Origin: Allantophomopsis cytisporea
Taxonomy: Eukaryota; Ascomycota; Leotiomycetes; Phacidiales; Phacidiaceae
DNA: 64,000 nucleotides
Direction of reading: 5' to 3'
NCBI GenBank assembly: GCA_024752435.1
Contig: CP103030.1
Location: 620,001-684,000, forward strand
Shown piece by piece: positions 24,576-36,220 of the stretch. Within the stretch, counting starts at the first letter, position 1, and every line of letters begins with the position of its first letter. The notes under the pieces were generated by a model. It searched no databases. It worked only from the letters and a program-made list of their open reading frames with translations, and was not told where the DNA came from. The translations under genes were made by a program, and so were the position numbers.

Positions 24576-26739
24576 ATGGCGAGACTGACCAAGGTAGTAT
24601 ATGAGGATAGTGAGGATGAGTTGCCAGGTCTGGCGACCATGATGAAGCAACATGGCTCATTCAATTTGAAGTTGAAGAGCATAGAATCCAAAGGCCCAAC
24701 ATCTTCCACATCAGACAGAAAATGCTCAAAATCCTCAGGAGAGAACGTCGATAGCGATATAGAGAATGAGGGTCTAGGGATAGCCCATCAAAAGTTACAT
24801 CATATACAGATGGAACAGGAAGAGAAATCAGTAAAGCCAAAAGCGAGAAAACGAATCCTCAAACCACTTTTCGACAACTCTCTTCTTCTGCCGCTTGGTA
24901 GTTTGAAAAATTCACCTATAGTACCGCAGCCCATGCAAGACAATCTAGTGGTTAAAGAAGTCCACCCGAAAGCAGTACGTTTAAGACCAGCACGAAAGGC
25001 GTCAAACTCCGCCACCCGTACTTCACGATATTCCAACTGGGAGGAAGATCCTTTCAACGATGGTTCTGATGGACTATCAGACTTTGTTGTAGATGATGAA
25101 GCTTCTCTCTCAGAAGCCAGTTCTGATTCAGACTTCGGAAGTCCACCGCCACCACCTAAGTCCACGAGAAAGCTGGTTCGTGGCAGGAAACCAGGGAATA
25201 GGTCACCTCCAACCGCTGTAATCAAATCTGGAAGTCAATCTGAAACTGTCGAGGTCGTTGAGAAACAAGAAAACGAAACAAAGAGCAAAAGCACAAGTAT
25301 GAGCACGATGGTTAATCTGATGTCAGCTATTGATCTCCTTACAAGTGAAGACGAAGCGCGACAGGAACCAACTCTATCAAAGCCTAGCATAAAATCACCA
25401 AAGAATGACGCCTGTCGTCCAGGAACGGCAGGAACGAGCTCGGGATTTGATGAACCCCTACCCAATCTTAGGTTGTAAGTACTATTAGTTACGAACAGCT
25501 AAGGCAAGATTTAACACTATCTGCAGCTCTCCGCCCAGATTCAGGAAGCCAGTCAGGATCCAGAGACAAAAACAAAGTGGAACACCTTCTGCATCTCCAC
25601 CTCCTTCCAAAGAACAGAGCGGACTAAGATCTCCAACAAAACCCAAGCCTCCACGAATCCCTTCGACGCCTCACAGGGTCAGTACAGATGCTTTCTGGAA
25701 TCAAGATGTAGTAAATGATTGGAATGATGAGTATTCTCCTCGAAAAGTCACAGTACCAAAATCCACCGGAAAGCTGCGAATGCTGGCTGAGGATAGCGAA
25801 TTTGAGAATGACATGCCATCCTTCTCAAGTTCGCCAAAAAAGAGCACTGCAAAACCATCTCGGCAGGTTGCAACGGCCAAGAAAGCCTTTCTACAAAACA
25901 AGCACGAGATAGCTTCGTTGTTCCTTCAGGAGCTCGACAATACCATTACCGAGGGACAAATATCATTTTTGTCAGCTTCGACAGGTGGCATTAAGATCAT
26001 CTGGTCTAAGACCCTCAAAACGACCGCTGGCCGGGCCAACTGGAAACGAGAAGCGGTCCGAGGTCGTCCTCTGGCTACAGATAGCTCAACGCAGATCACA
26101 CATCGTCACTATGCAACTATTGAACTGGCTGAGAAGGTTATAGACAACGAAGAGCGCCTCCTCAATGTCCTGGCACACGAGTTCTGTCATCTAGCCAATT
26201 TCATGATCTCCGGAATCAAGACCAATCCCCACGGCAAGGAGTTCAAGGAATGGGCAGCTAAGTGCACGAGAGACTTTGGACACAGAGGCATTGAGGTTAC
26301 CACTAAACATTCCTATGAGATTGACTACAAGTACGTTTGGGAGTGCGAAAACTGCGGCATGGAATTCAAGAGGCATTCTAAAAGCATTGATCCTAAAAGA
26401 CATCAATGTGGAAGCTGCAAGTCGAAACTGTTTCAGACGAAGCCTGTACCAAGAACGAACTCTGCTGGAGTCATGGGGGGCATGAACGAGTATCAGGCAT
26501 TCATGAAGGCAAATATGAGGCTACTACGAGAACAAAATCCTGATAGCCCGCAGAAAGAGATCATGACTTTGGTGGGAAAGAAATATCAAGAGTACAAAGC
26601 CTCGAAGCTTGTGCTTGAATCAAAAGACTGTGATGCGAAGGAAGTTATCGTTATTGAAGAGGTAGAAGGGTCTAAAGGGCCACTCTCAATTGATGGAGTT
26701 GCTCGAAAACTAGACTTCCTTGATCTTGGAAGGCCATAA
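24576..26739 (+). CDS. SprT-like metalloprotease with C-terminal HMG-box-like segment
   Basis: Probable nuclear zinc protease of the SPRTN/GCNA type, a family that degrades proteins crosslinked to DNA. Two exons (24576-25474 and 25527-26739; 52-nt intron) give 703 aa. The N-terminal half is low complexity, acidic and Ser-rich, and looks disordered. The SprT domain spans about residues 430-610. It contains the HExxH zinc motif as AHEFCHLANF (H about 517), a following NPHGKEFKEWAAKC helix, and a zinc ribbon with CENC and CGSC pairs. After it comes NEYQAFMKANMRLLREQNP, with a basic region that resembles an HMG box. Gene and architecture are well supported; repair of DNA-protein crosslinks is inferred from the family. 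Confidence 0.88.
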
Positions 26740-27463
26740 TGGACGACAATTTGTATAAGTGTTGTTTGCTTAGTTTGGCGAGGCGGCATATCCGGTTGGC
26801 GAAGAGGTGTTTGGAATCTCGTGTGGGAATCAATCATAGAAGTTTGAAATGCAAAGATTGTGTGTATATATACCTTGTACGCGAGATTTGTGCATAGAAA
26901 GGTTTGTTCACTGTCCCATATAATACCAGTTGACCGAACTACTTGATTTGATATATTATCACCCATACCCCTATTGATACGTTTTGGATCACCCTACCGA
27001 CTTCGGTGCATTTTACACATCTCACAAACTTTGATAGTCGTCTTTATGTATGTCTAACTAAAGTTTTAAACTACTTGGTATACCTAGCAATCCTTTGGCT
27101 CGCATACTTGGTAAAATAACTAGGATCAACTCTTAAATGGGGCCAGAAAGCAACATACTTTGGATCATGTAACTTTAAGAAGCGTTTATCAGACTGAATA
27201 ATATCGCAGTATGTATCAGTAGTGGATCGGGATTACTTTAACGACCGTGTTTGGACACGGCCTTCTCATTTCAGTGCTACATAACTATCTAATTCATCTG
27301 ATGCCACTCTCCATGCGTCCAGACTTGGAGCACCTATCCGGGCTTCCTAGTACATCCATCCACCAGTATTCCAATCATACTGTCATTTTTTCGCACAGAG
27401 TGAGGTCCACCCTCCCGTCAAGTTCCAACCCCACATCCAAGTCCTTCGAGTCCTTCACGAAAA
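26740..27463. other. convergent intergenic spacer
   Basis: About 720 bases between the 3' ends of the SprT-like gene (+) and MOG1 (-). It should hold both 3' UTRs. No gene seen. Confidence 0.7.
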
Positions 27464-28192
27464 TCACTCATCACCACCAAAGAGGCCCCAATCGTTAATC
27501 TTGAAGGTCTCCCAAATCCTAGCTGATATCTCTACCGCATCTCCAATGAGCTTGCCCTTCTTTCCAAGCTCAAGATCAACTTCATCTTCAGTATATTCTC
27601 CCTTGATATGGGGAACATTGATGGTGATGACAATGTCAGTGGACTCCTTTTCAAGTCTAACCAAGTTCAACACAATAGCAGTAAATTCAGGGGACTGCTT
27701 GCGGGCAGATTCGGCAGAGGCCTGTGGGGTCTGAGTAGCAATCAGAGTGTACGCTGGCGTTTCCTTTCTGGTGGTTGAAAATTTGAGCACGTGATATATA
27801 ACAGGTAATAATTTATATTTGAATGGCTGGGTACCTACGGAAGTTTTGTAAACTCGGTCTTAGTGCTTGACCAGACCTTAACTGAGTCCATTTCATCGTT
27901 GACAATGTCCTCGAGGTGAACAGTCAAGGCAGCGCCATCGATAGCTTCTGAGCTACCGGCTGGACCAATGCGCTCGGTGATGTCGAAAATAATGCTGGTA
28001 AAGCCATCCTTATCCAGGAAAACCTCTTGGTTGTCAGGAACTTGACGGATGGTACTTTTGTAATAGTTAGCGGAAGTATTGAAATACGGATAAATGAGGC
28101 TGGTGGAGCTCTGACCTGACATCAGCAAAGTTGGAGGGGATATCGGCGACCAAAGCACCGCCGAAGAGTTTTGTGCTGTTGTAAGAAGACAT
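27464..28192 (-). CDS. MOG1: Ran-GTPase-binding protein Mog1
   Basis: Small nuclear-transport protein that binds Ran and promotes nucleotide release. Three exons (28192-28116, 28054-27839, 27767-27464) give 198 aa, near the family's usual 190-220. The N-terminus MSSYNSTKLFGGALVADIP is the classic Mog1 opening, followed by ADVSTIRQVPDNQEVFLD and, near the C-terminus, TDIVITINVPHIKGEY. The second intron is unusual: its donor GTAGGT follows CTTCC directly, and the acceptor CCACCAG joins to give KLPKETPAYTL, restoring the conserved core. Taking the codons on either side as separate frames would wrongly split the gene. It is divergent from the HIT gene, with about 700 bases between starts. Confidence 0.92.
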
Positions 28193-28893
28193 TTCGTAAA
28201 TTTTCTGGTCTGCTTTTGGAATATCGAAACAGAAATTATGTGCTCTTGATATGTAATCCACGCAAATGGCACAGAAAGTGAGGAGTCTCTGAACGTGAGA
28301 TAGTCGACAAGGCTGGTCGTTATAACTTGATCCCGTTCCAAGGTAGATGGCAGGCAGACTCAAGGCACCAATGAGGTTGTCTACCTGCTATGTGTATTGG
28401 TGCCTGACAACTCGCTAATGCTAGTCCAATACAGCAAAAGGCGAGAAAGATGATCTAAAAGAAAAAAAAAACTTGAATGATTCCGGGAAAATACTACACA
28501 GCTAGCTCTACCAAAATGTAAAAGTTCTGAAATCGGACAAAAGCAAGAGTTCTGCAAAAAATGCAAAAATGATAGATCTGAATTAGTCAGAAGTTGAGTT
28601 CCAAAGATATGATAGCGGAGTATTTTGGACATGGGCCACGGAAATCTCTGGTAAAAGGCAAGAGGTTTATTCTGAACTAGCCTGTTCCACTCCAAGCAAT
28701 TTCAGTGGCTTATTTAAATATATCAATACTTTTGTGAAATGTAAATACTACGGCTCCTTATCGGAGCTGCCCCGCAATCGTCATCCACACAGCTGTCGCC
28801 CGTTTACAAAACCTCGGACCGTTGCATCTCACGCATCTTCTCATTACACTCCATAGAAACTTGGTGCCATATCTCGAGATTGAACATCATAAA
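28193..28893. promoter_or_regulatory. bidirectional promoter region, MOG1/HIT gene
   Basis: About 700 bases separating the start codons of divergent MOG1 (-) and the HIT gene (+). I infer it carries both promoters. No specific binding site can be named with confidence. Confidence 0.5.
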
Positions 28894-29626
28894 ATGGCAG
28901 CAGCTTGTATTTTCTGCAAGATCATCAAGGGTGCGAAACCACCACATTCCCATATGAGTTGAGCTAATTAGCATAGGTGAAATTCCCTCATTCAAGCTCT
29001 TTGAGTCTGAGAAGGTCTTCGCTTTCCTCGATATCCAACCCATTTCTAAGGGCCATGCTGTAGATCCTCTCTTCTCCATGCATTGAGCATCTTACTGACC
29101 GGTTCGCAGCTCGTAATTCCAAAGTACCACGGCGAGAAGCTCCTCGACATTCCTGATGATTACCTTTCCGAAATCTTGGTACGAAGACCCTGCGATCACA
29201 AACAATCACCACCATAACGCAACTTCTTCAACGCAACTATTTCCTAGCATACTAATATCACTGTAGCCAGTTGTAAAGAAGCTTGTCAAAGCTACTGGCG
29301 CTGAGAACTACAATGTTCTGCAAAACAACGGCAGAATTGCTCATCAGCAAGTTGATCACGTAAGTCCAGACTTCCTATTGAGTTTGAGAGTATAAGAGGT
29401 CATTAATTAACATATTGCGCAGGTTCATTTCCACATGGTACGTCTTTTATATACGTGATAATTGTCATGGTCGTGTTGGTCATTATGCAATACTGTATAC
29501 TAACCCTACTCCAAATAGATTCCAAAGCCGAGCAAGGACGAGTCATTGTCATTCACGTGGCCAGCGGAGCAAACAGACATGAAAAAGTTAGAGACACTCT
29601 TTGCTGAGATTAAATCGAAAATGTAA
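28894..29626 (+). CDS. HIT-family nucleotide hydrolase (Hint-like)
   Basis: Histidine-triad hydrolase that in its family cleaves purine nucleotide phosphoramidates (Hint/HNT1 type). Six exons give 134 aa: 28894-28930, 28977-29059, 29110-29178, 29267-29359, 29423-29437 and 29519-29626. The N-terminus has the zinc-type CIFCKIIKGEIPS motif, then FLDIQPISKGHALVIPKYH. The active-site triad QQVDHVHFHMIPKP spans three exons; the fifth exon is only 15 nt and encodes VHFHM, the heart of the triad. Introns show strong CTAA(C/T) branch sites. Six exons in 405 coding bases make this a very fragmented gene, so automatic annotation may miss it. Confidence 0.93.
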
Positions 29627-29854
29627 ATTATTTAATGACAAATGTATTACGTATAGTCATCTTGCAAACTCGTCCCATCATGTACTTCTCCTCGACAATT
29701 AATGATTCTGAGTGTAGATAAGATATATGAATAGCTGAGGAGCTTTGAATTATACAATTGTCGACACCTTTGCGGCTTTAAATAGCTCAAAGGCTCTTAC
29801 CAATTCAAGAGACATTAATAGTTTTACACCTTGGAATACTTAAAGAAATACAAA

Positions 29855-29999
29855 TAACTAAGGAGCTGTAAACAACTGAAGAGCTTTAGACAAGTGAAGA
29901 GCTCGAAATAACTGAGGAGCTGTGAATGACTGACGAGCTGTAAACAATTGATGAGCTCTAGACAACTGAAGAGCTGTAGACAACTGACGAGCTGTAAAT
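29855..29999 (-). repeat. 18-bp tandem array, about 8 units (left end of island A)
   Basis: Units resemble AACTGAGGAGCTGTAAAC, with scattered changes. The reverse complement matches the units at the right end of island A and in island B, so this array is inverted relative to those two. Confidence 0.8.
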
Positions 30000-30691
30000 A
30001 ACTGACTTCTTGAAGAGGCGATAGCAAAGGCAAGGGAGCTAGGGCTAGAGCTAAAGCGGCAGCGACAACGAGGGGGAGCCAGAAAGGGATCCTATACAAG
30101 TAAGTTAGTAAAGAGAAAGATAATCGTTGTTTTTAATGCTGCTTTGAGTCACGAAGGCTTATAAGTGCTTGTTTATAAAGCGATTTTTACCTTTGATCTC
30201 TATATTTGGTTCTACTCCTCGAAACCCAATTCTACCTCTGAATTTTGAAGGCTTATAAATGCTTGCTCATCCCTTTAGACCCGAACGGCTTGGATATAAA
30301 TAAAAAAACAATGTATCTTCGGGCTGTGCGTGCTACAAGCTTATAAAGGTATATCGTAGTATACCTTATAAGCTATTCGGGTCCATAGGGATAAAGCAAT
30401 TTTTGCCTCTTGATCTTCATAGTAGTTCCGCTCTTCGAAATCAATTCTACTCTTTACTTACTAGTCTTTATTTCCTATAGGAAGCCTTCTAATCTTCCTG
30501 CACTTTACTTATATATAAGCTGTAACTATATACATTCGATCTAAACGCAACAATATCTATACTTAGCTTAGTTCAATGCACATCATATTGTACCATCTGA
30601 CAATAAAGTTTACATAAAATTATCTAGCATCAAGCCAATCAAGCTCGAGGCTAGCAATCCATGGGCCTATCTTGTTGAGCTATCTTCGACT

Positions 30692-30918
30692 ATTACTTGA
30701 CAGTTACAGTTTCTATCATTCTGCATCCAGGACATTTAACTTCTGATACCTCGCGGACCATTACTTGACTATCACAGTATCCATTATTTTACATCCAGGA
30801 CAGTTGCCCTCCAACACCTCGCGGACTATCACTTGACTGTCACAGTATCCATTAATTAACTGTTACAGCATCAATCATTTTGCATCCAGAACAGCTGACC
30901 TCCGACAGTACCTCGCAT
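30692..30918. repeat. about 68-bp tandem repeat, 3 copies
   Basis: Three diverged copies each contain ACTTGAC..TCACAGTATC, then CATCCAGGACA and CCTCGCGGAC. The third has a short duplication or insertion. There is no open frame. Confidence 0.75.
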
Positions 30919-31002
30919 ATCATACACTTCCCAAAATCCGTTGTAGGTACCAACTTAACCAGATAACACAGATACTCAGCAACTTCTACCGGTGACAGAA
31001 AT

Positions 31003-31250
31003 TCGGCAGCGAAAGAATACAAGGTTACAGAGAGTAGACCAACATAGAATGCTATGTTGAAGTAACACTTATTTTCTCGGTGACAGCAAAAGGATTCAAG
31101 GTTATAGAGAGTAGAACAAATATAAAATACTATGTTGAAGTAACTCTTACTCTCGGTAGCGGCAAAAGACTCTCGGCAGCGGCAAATGAATACAAGGTCA
31201 CAGAGAGTAGACCAAATATAGAATGCTATGTTGAAGTAACTCCTGGTGAC
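31003..31250. repeat. about 80-bp tandem repeat, 3 copies
   Basis: Three copies share AAAGAATACAAGG, then CAGAGAGTAGACC and GAATGCTATGTTGAAGTAAC. The last motif recurs inverted in island B near 44100, linking the two islands. Confidence 0.75.
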
Positions 31251-32439
31251 AGGTCGATGCTCAGCTATAAGTTTCTTTTTAAAAGCGGACGAGTACTTTG
31301 TCGTAGACGGTACATCTAGACAGACCTACATTATAACCTAGAGCTCTTTATTTCCCCTAGTACTAACGAATCTTTGGACTTTTCGGTAGATAAAGAGTTC
31401 TAGTACTTAAGAACTCCGTTCAACTATAAGTTCCTTTCTAGAGCAGACGAATTTACAGAACTTGTCGTAGACAGTATACTAGACAAAACTATAGTATAAT
31501 CTGATTCTACTAGAGAATAACGTAGCCTTTACTATAGTAAATTTATATATACTACTCTCTTTCTCTACTCTTCTCTCTTCTATAAGTATTAGTCGATCGG
31601 AGCGTTTACAGTCTTTTAACTAGTTTAACTTATAGTAATATCGTAGAAGGCATGCAGATAACAACTGAAATATATAATAGAAGAAAGTCTGATTTTAAAA
31701 GCAAGTAGAATTCAAAGCTACAATATAATGCTTCAACTCGACTTTCTAGTAGTACTTTGACTAGAGCAAATACTGTAATAATTATAAATGACTCTTGAGT
31801 TTTGTACTAAATAGAAGGGGTATCTGCCTACTTAGCTCTCGAGCTTGCTCTTCTATATCCCTGTAAAACTGTTTGGCTTTACTATAGAGCAGCTACTAAT
31901 AACTTCCTTTGTACAGAGGTAGGTCTCTCTAGAAGACTAGGCTACTATAGAATACACGAATACTTAACTGTTACAGTATCTATCTCTTTGTATCTACCTC
32001 CAATAGAATCTTGCCAACTATATACTTCCTAGAATCTGTAGTAGATACTATCTTAGTTAAATCTTCTACAACAAAGTCTATAAACTTATTTGCTCTAAAA
32101 AGAAACACATAGCTACATTGAAAGAAGTCTTTGGAACTTAGAGTCCGAAAAATCGAGACAGCGGAAACAGGTTAGTTACTCAAGTAGAATAATTACAAAA
32201 TGAAGTCGAAAGGTAATACTACAACATAGCCTAGTACAATCTCTACATCTTAGTCCTATCGAAAGCATCTAGAGTAACTTAAAATAGCGATCATACTCTT
32301 GCTATTAGTATATCATCGTAGGATTAGAAGAGATATAGAAGAGTAGGCTATATAGGTTTAATAACTTACAAAGCTTTAATAATATACCTGTTTACAAAGA
32401 TATAATAATACAATTCGCAAAGTCATCAATATCTCTTTG

Positions 32440-32560
32440 AATCACTTATAGCCCTTCAATCATCTATAGCCCTTCAATCATCTATAGCCCTTCGATTGTC
32501 TATAACCCTTCGATTATCTATAGCCCTTCGATTATCTGTAGCTCTTAGATTATCTATAGT
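32440..32560 (+). repeat. 18-bp tandem array, about 6 units (right end of island A)
   Basis: Units resemble CTATAGCCCTTCAATCAT. The array is preceded by a 110-bp stretch, starting GGCTATATAGGTTTAATAAC, that also precedes the array in island B. Confidence 0.8.
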
Positions 32561-32767
32561 TATTATTGATCTAAGTTATTATTCGGCTAATACACAATGC
32601 ATCACGGATAGTAGCAAACAATGGTCTAGGAAGTGAAAAAAAAAAAGAACAGTCTCATATATAAATAACTACAGTAGCCATAAGAGAGGTCGCTAAAAGA
32701 CATGGCACTCTTTGAATGTGAGCCCCCATCCCCCAACACCACCTTATTCCCAATTCCCACAAATCCC

Positions 32768-35281
32768 TTATTTGTTGGCCTTGGCCATTGTGTTCAAAGC
32801 ACTTCCATTCTTGAACCACTCGATTTGAGGAGCGTTGAAGGTGTGGGAGAGCTTGATTTCGAAAGGAGCATCTCCGTTGGCTGGATGGACTCTCATGGTC
32901 AATGGCTTACCAACAGCGAGTTCGGTTTGCAACAAGTCGATCTACACGACATTAGTAACGAAAACTGAGTTAGCATTGAGATAAGAAAACATACCTTGTC
33001 ATCTGGTCTGATCTTGTCGTAGTCGGCTGGGTCGGAGAAGGTAAGAGGAAGCATACCCTGCTTCTTCAAGTTTGTCTCGTGGATACGAGCGAAGGAACGA
33101 GTGATAATGGCAATACCTCCCAAATGTCTTGGCTCAAGAGCAGCGTGTTCTCTTGAAGATCCCTCACCGTAGTTCCAGTCACCAACAACAACCCATGGAA
33201 TGCCCTTGCTCTTGTAGTCTCTGGCAGTGGCTGGGACAGCGCCCCACTCGCCAGTAGTGAAGTTCTTGACCTTGTTGGCCTCACCGTTGGCCTCGTTGAT
33301 AGCACCAATCAACATGTTGTTGGAGATGTTATCAAGATGACCACGGTACTTCAACCATGGACCAGCCATAGAGATGTGGTCAGTGGTGGTCTTACCCTGA
33401 GTCTTGATCAAGATCGGGACATCAAGAGCGTCCTTTCCGTTCCATGGAGCGAATGGCTCGAGAACCTGAAGACGGTCACTGGTTGGGGAAACAGCAACGC
33501 TGACAGAGGAGCGGTCGGTTGGTGGTGCCTGGTAGGTATCTTGTCCTGGGTCGTAGCCATCAGCTGGAAGACCGGCGCCGGATGGTGGAGAAAGAAGGAA
33601 CTCGTTTCCGTCCTTGTCCTTCAGCTTGTCGGTGAGAGGGTTGAAGTGGAGGGAACCAGCAATGGTCAAGGCCACGACAAGATCTGGAGAAGTGACAAAA
33701 GAGTGGGTAGCTGGGTTGGCATCGTTACGTCCAGTGAAGTTACGGTTGTAGGAAGAAATGATACTGTTCGCTGTGCCTTTTGGAACGTCCTTACGATCCC
33801 ACTGTCCTACAATAACGAATTAGTACGAATATCATTCAAACTCGAATTCAAAACCATACCGATACAAGGCCCGCAAGCATTGGCAAGAGTTTGAGCTCCG
33901 AACTCTTCAAGAGTTGCGAGCTGGCCATCTCGTTCAATTGTAGCTCGGATCTGTTCTGAACCTGGAGTGACAGTGAAGAGAGCCTTGGCCTTGATACCAT
34001 GATCAAGAGCGTCGCGGGCAATAGAGGCAGCGCGAGACATATCCTCGTAAGAGGAGTTGGTGCATGAACCGATCAAACCAACCTTGAGCTCCTCTGGCCA
34101 GCCATTGGCCTTGACAGCCTCACTGAACTTGGAGATTGGGGTAGCAAGATCAGGAGTGAAAGGACCGTTGATGTGTGGCTCAAGTTCAGAGAGGTTGATC
34201 TCGATAAGCTCATCGTACTCGACGCCCTCATCTTCTCTGAGCTCCTTGGCGTAAGCTCTGGAGAAGTCACCAATATCCTTACGCTTGGTAGCGGCAAGGT
34301 ATTCGTACATGCGGTCGTTGAATGGGAAAAGGGAGGTAGTAGCACCAATTTCGGCACCCATGTTACAAATAGTACCCATACCGGTGGCAGAGATCTGGTC
34401 AACACCTGGACCATGGTACTCGACAATAGCACCAGTTCCACCCTTAACGGTGAGGATACCGGCAACCTTAAGAATGATATCTGAGTGATTGTGTTAGTCA
34501 TGAAAATTTAGAGGGCCAATGATCATCACATACCCTTTGGAGAAGTCCATCCAGACATCTTTCCGGTGAGCTTGACACCAATGACCTTTGGAGCCTTCAA
34601 TTCCCATGGCAAGTTGGCCATGACATCAACGGCATCAGCACCACCAACACCAATGGCAGCCATACCCAAACCACCAGCGTTTGGAGTATGCGAATCGGTA
34701 CCAATCAAAAGACCACCTGGGAAAGCGTAGTTCTCGAGAAGAATCTGATGAATGATACCAGATCCTGGCTTCCAGAAACCAATATTGTACTTAGCACAGG
34801 CAGAGGACAAGAAGTCGTAGACCTCCTTGTTGATGTCCTGAGCACGAGCAAGATCCTTCTCACCACCAACCTGAGCCTCAATCAGGTGGTCACAGTGAAC
34901 AGTGGTTGGGTTGGCGACGGATGGCATACCAGCAGACATGAACTGCAAAATAGCCATCTGTGCTGTCGCATCTTGACAAGCAACACGATCTGGGCGAAGC
35001 TTGAGGTATGAGACACCACGCTCGATTTCCTGACCGTGAGGATCGTCGAGATGGGAGTAGAGAATCTTCTCAGCGTAGGTCAATGGTCTGTTCAATCGTT
35101 GACGGACAATTGAGAGGTTCTCGGACATCTTCTGGTAGTTGATGAAGTTACCAGACTCCCAGTTGTTCTGCTTGACCTTCTTGGAGAGAGGGGCATCGCT
35201 GACAGTGGCCATACGGCGCACTCCCATCTGCGAAGCTGCACGCCTTTGGGCGGCACCGAGAAGCTGTCGTGAGGCCAGCAT
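32768..35281 (-). CDS. ACO1: mitochondrial aconitate hydratase
   Basis: Iron-sulfur enzyme of the TCA cycle that interconverts citrate and isocitrate in the mitochondrial matrix. Four exons (35281-34534, 34480-33860, 33806-32995, 32941-32768; introns of 53 nt each) give 784 aa, the usual length. The N-terminus is Arg/Ala/Ser-rich without acids (MLASRQLLGAAQRRAASQM), a mitochondrial presequence. The three cluster cysteines are visible in GSCTNSSYEDM and ANACGPCIGQWDR. The swivel domain has GDWNYGEGSSREHAALEPRH with the catalytic serine. The open frame continues upstream to 35503, but MLASRQLL matches the family start, so I treat the upstream part as 5' UTR. Confidence 0.97.
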
Positions 35282-35426
35282 TGTGTTTGTGTTGTGGTCA
35301 CGAAAGTGATATGGAGAAGGAGAGGAGAGGAGGAAGAAGACGAAGGTGGAGGCGGAGACGTGAAAAGGTCGAGAGGGAGCTGCCTTGTTATCTTCGGCTA
35401 GAGTGCGGTTGTTACTGACCCCAAAA

Positions 35427-35431
35427 CCAAT
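35427..35431 (+). promoter_or_regulatory. CCAAT box upstream of aconitase
   Basis: A CCAATCAG sequence lies about 145 bases upstream of the aconitase start codon, on the strand opposite the gene. The fungal CCAAT-binding complex, with HapX, controls aconitase according to iron supply in Aspergillus. The HapX half-site expected after a 12-base gap is only partly matched here, so direct HapX control is uncertain. Confidence 0.4.
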
Positions 35432-36171
35432 CAGAGGGCGGCCTTTGCAAGCAGCTCTCTTGTCTGGGCCTCTTTCCGCTCCTGTGGTTTGTCGGCGACG
35501 CAATAAGGCCGCGCTGCTCTAAGAAGTACAAGGTTACCTTACTCCGTATAGCCATCTTAAACAAACCCACGTTCTATGGATGCGAAAGATAGGTAGATTA
35601 TGAATGTGTATATGATGCCATACAATTTGTATTCGGAGCTGAATGGATCGCGGCCATAATAACAATGGTTTATACTGACGGTCAAGCATCTCATTGTCGA
35701 AGGGCGATCCAATTGTCAGAGTGATGTCAATGTTAATCTTCGTCTATCTATCATAATGTACATATCACATGAATATGCTATGTACTTGATTCCTCTCTTT
35801 CTCAATAATCCCTCCCGCTCTCTCCCTCTCATACACCCTCTCTTCTTTTACCCGTTTGTTTTCTTGCCTTATGTCCGAGGATTAATAACAACAACAACAA
35901 TGGGGGATTCTTCTCTGAGCGTGCGACATCGACACCTTACTCATGAGGTATTAATTCTTATTTGTTGTAAATCTCTGGTATGTAATACGTGAATAGCCGG
36001 CCTACAGTGGGTACATGGACATGGTGCACACATAGCAACAGCTCGCAAAGTGTCCTTGTCAATCTTTTACTCCATCAGCACATCAGATACCATTACGGTG
36101 AAAGGTGCGTGCGTGCGCGAGCGAAACAACATCACCACGATAATATCCCGAAAGTATGAATAGGTAGTCCT

Positions 36172-36220
36172 GAATGCATGTATGCGTATGTATGCGTATG
36201 TATGTATGTGTATGTATGAA
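36172..36220. repeat. GTAT-rich microsatellite
   Basis: Alternating GTATGTAT and GTATGCGTAT repeats in non-coding DNA. Confidence 0.75.

Larger units (their letters stand above)
29650..32690. repeat. AT-rich island A: RIP-like decayed repeats
   Basis: About 3 kb of AT-rich DNA with no credible gene and many TA dinucleotides. Composition changes sharply at both ends, against the HIT gene and aconitase. Arrays of an 18-bp unit flank it in opposite orientations (29855-29999 and 32440-32560). Inside are a 68-bp tandem repeat (30692-30918) and a second tandem repeat near 31003-31250. Several segments recur in island B: one ending in an 18-bp array (32320-32560 matches 43795-44050), and one around 30590-30650 that resembles 44620-44690. 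I read it as old transposon sequence altered by RIP. No transposase or reverse transcriptase motif survives that I can recognise. Confidence 0.75.

Noticed and set aside
29855..32560. CRISPR array
   Set aside because: The 18-bp units are contiguous without spacers and the genome is eukaryotic; these are simple tandem arrays.
33337..33894. 185-codon plus-strand frame opposite aconitase
   Set aside because: Antisense shadow of conserved aconitase exons.
34526..35503. Longer aconitase N-terminus starting at 35503
   Set aside because: The extra residues do not look like a presequence, whereas MLASRQLLGAAQRR at 35281 does and fits the family length.
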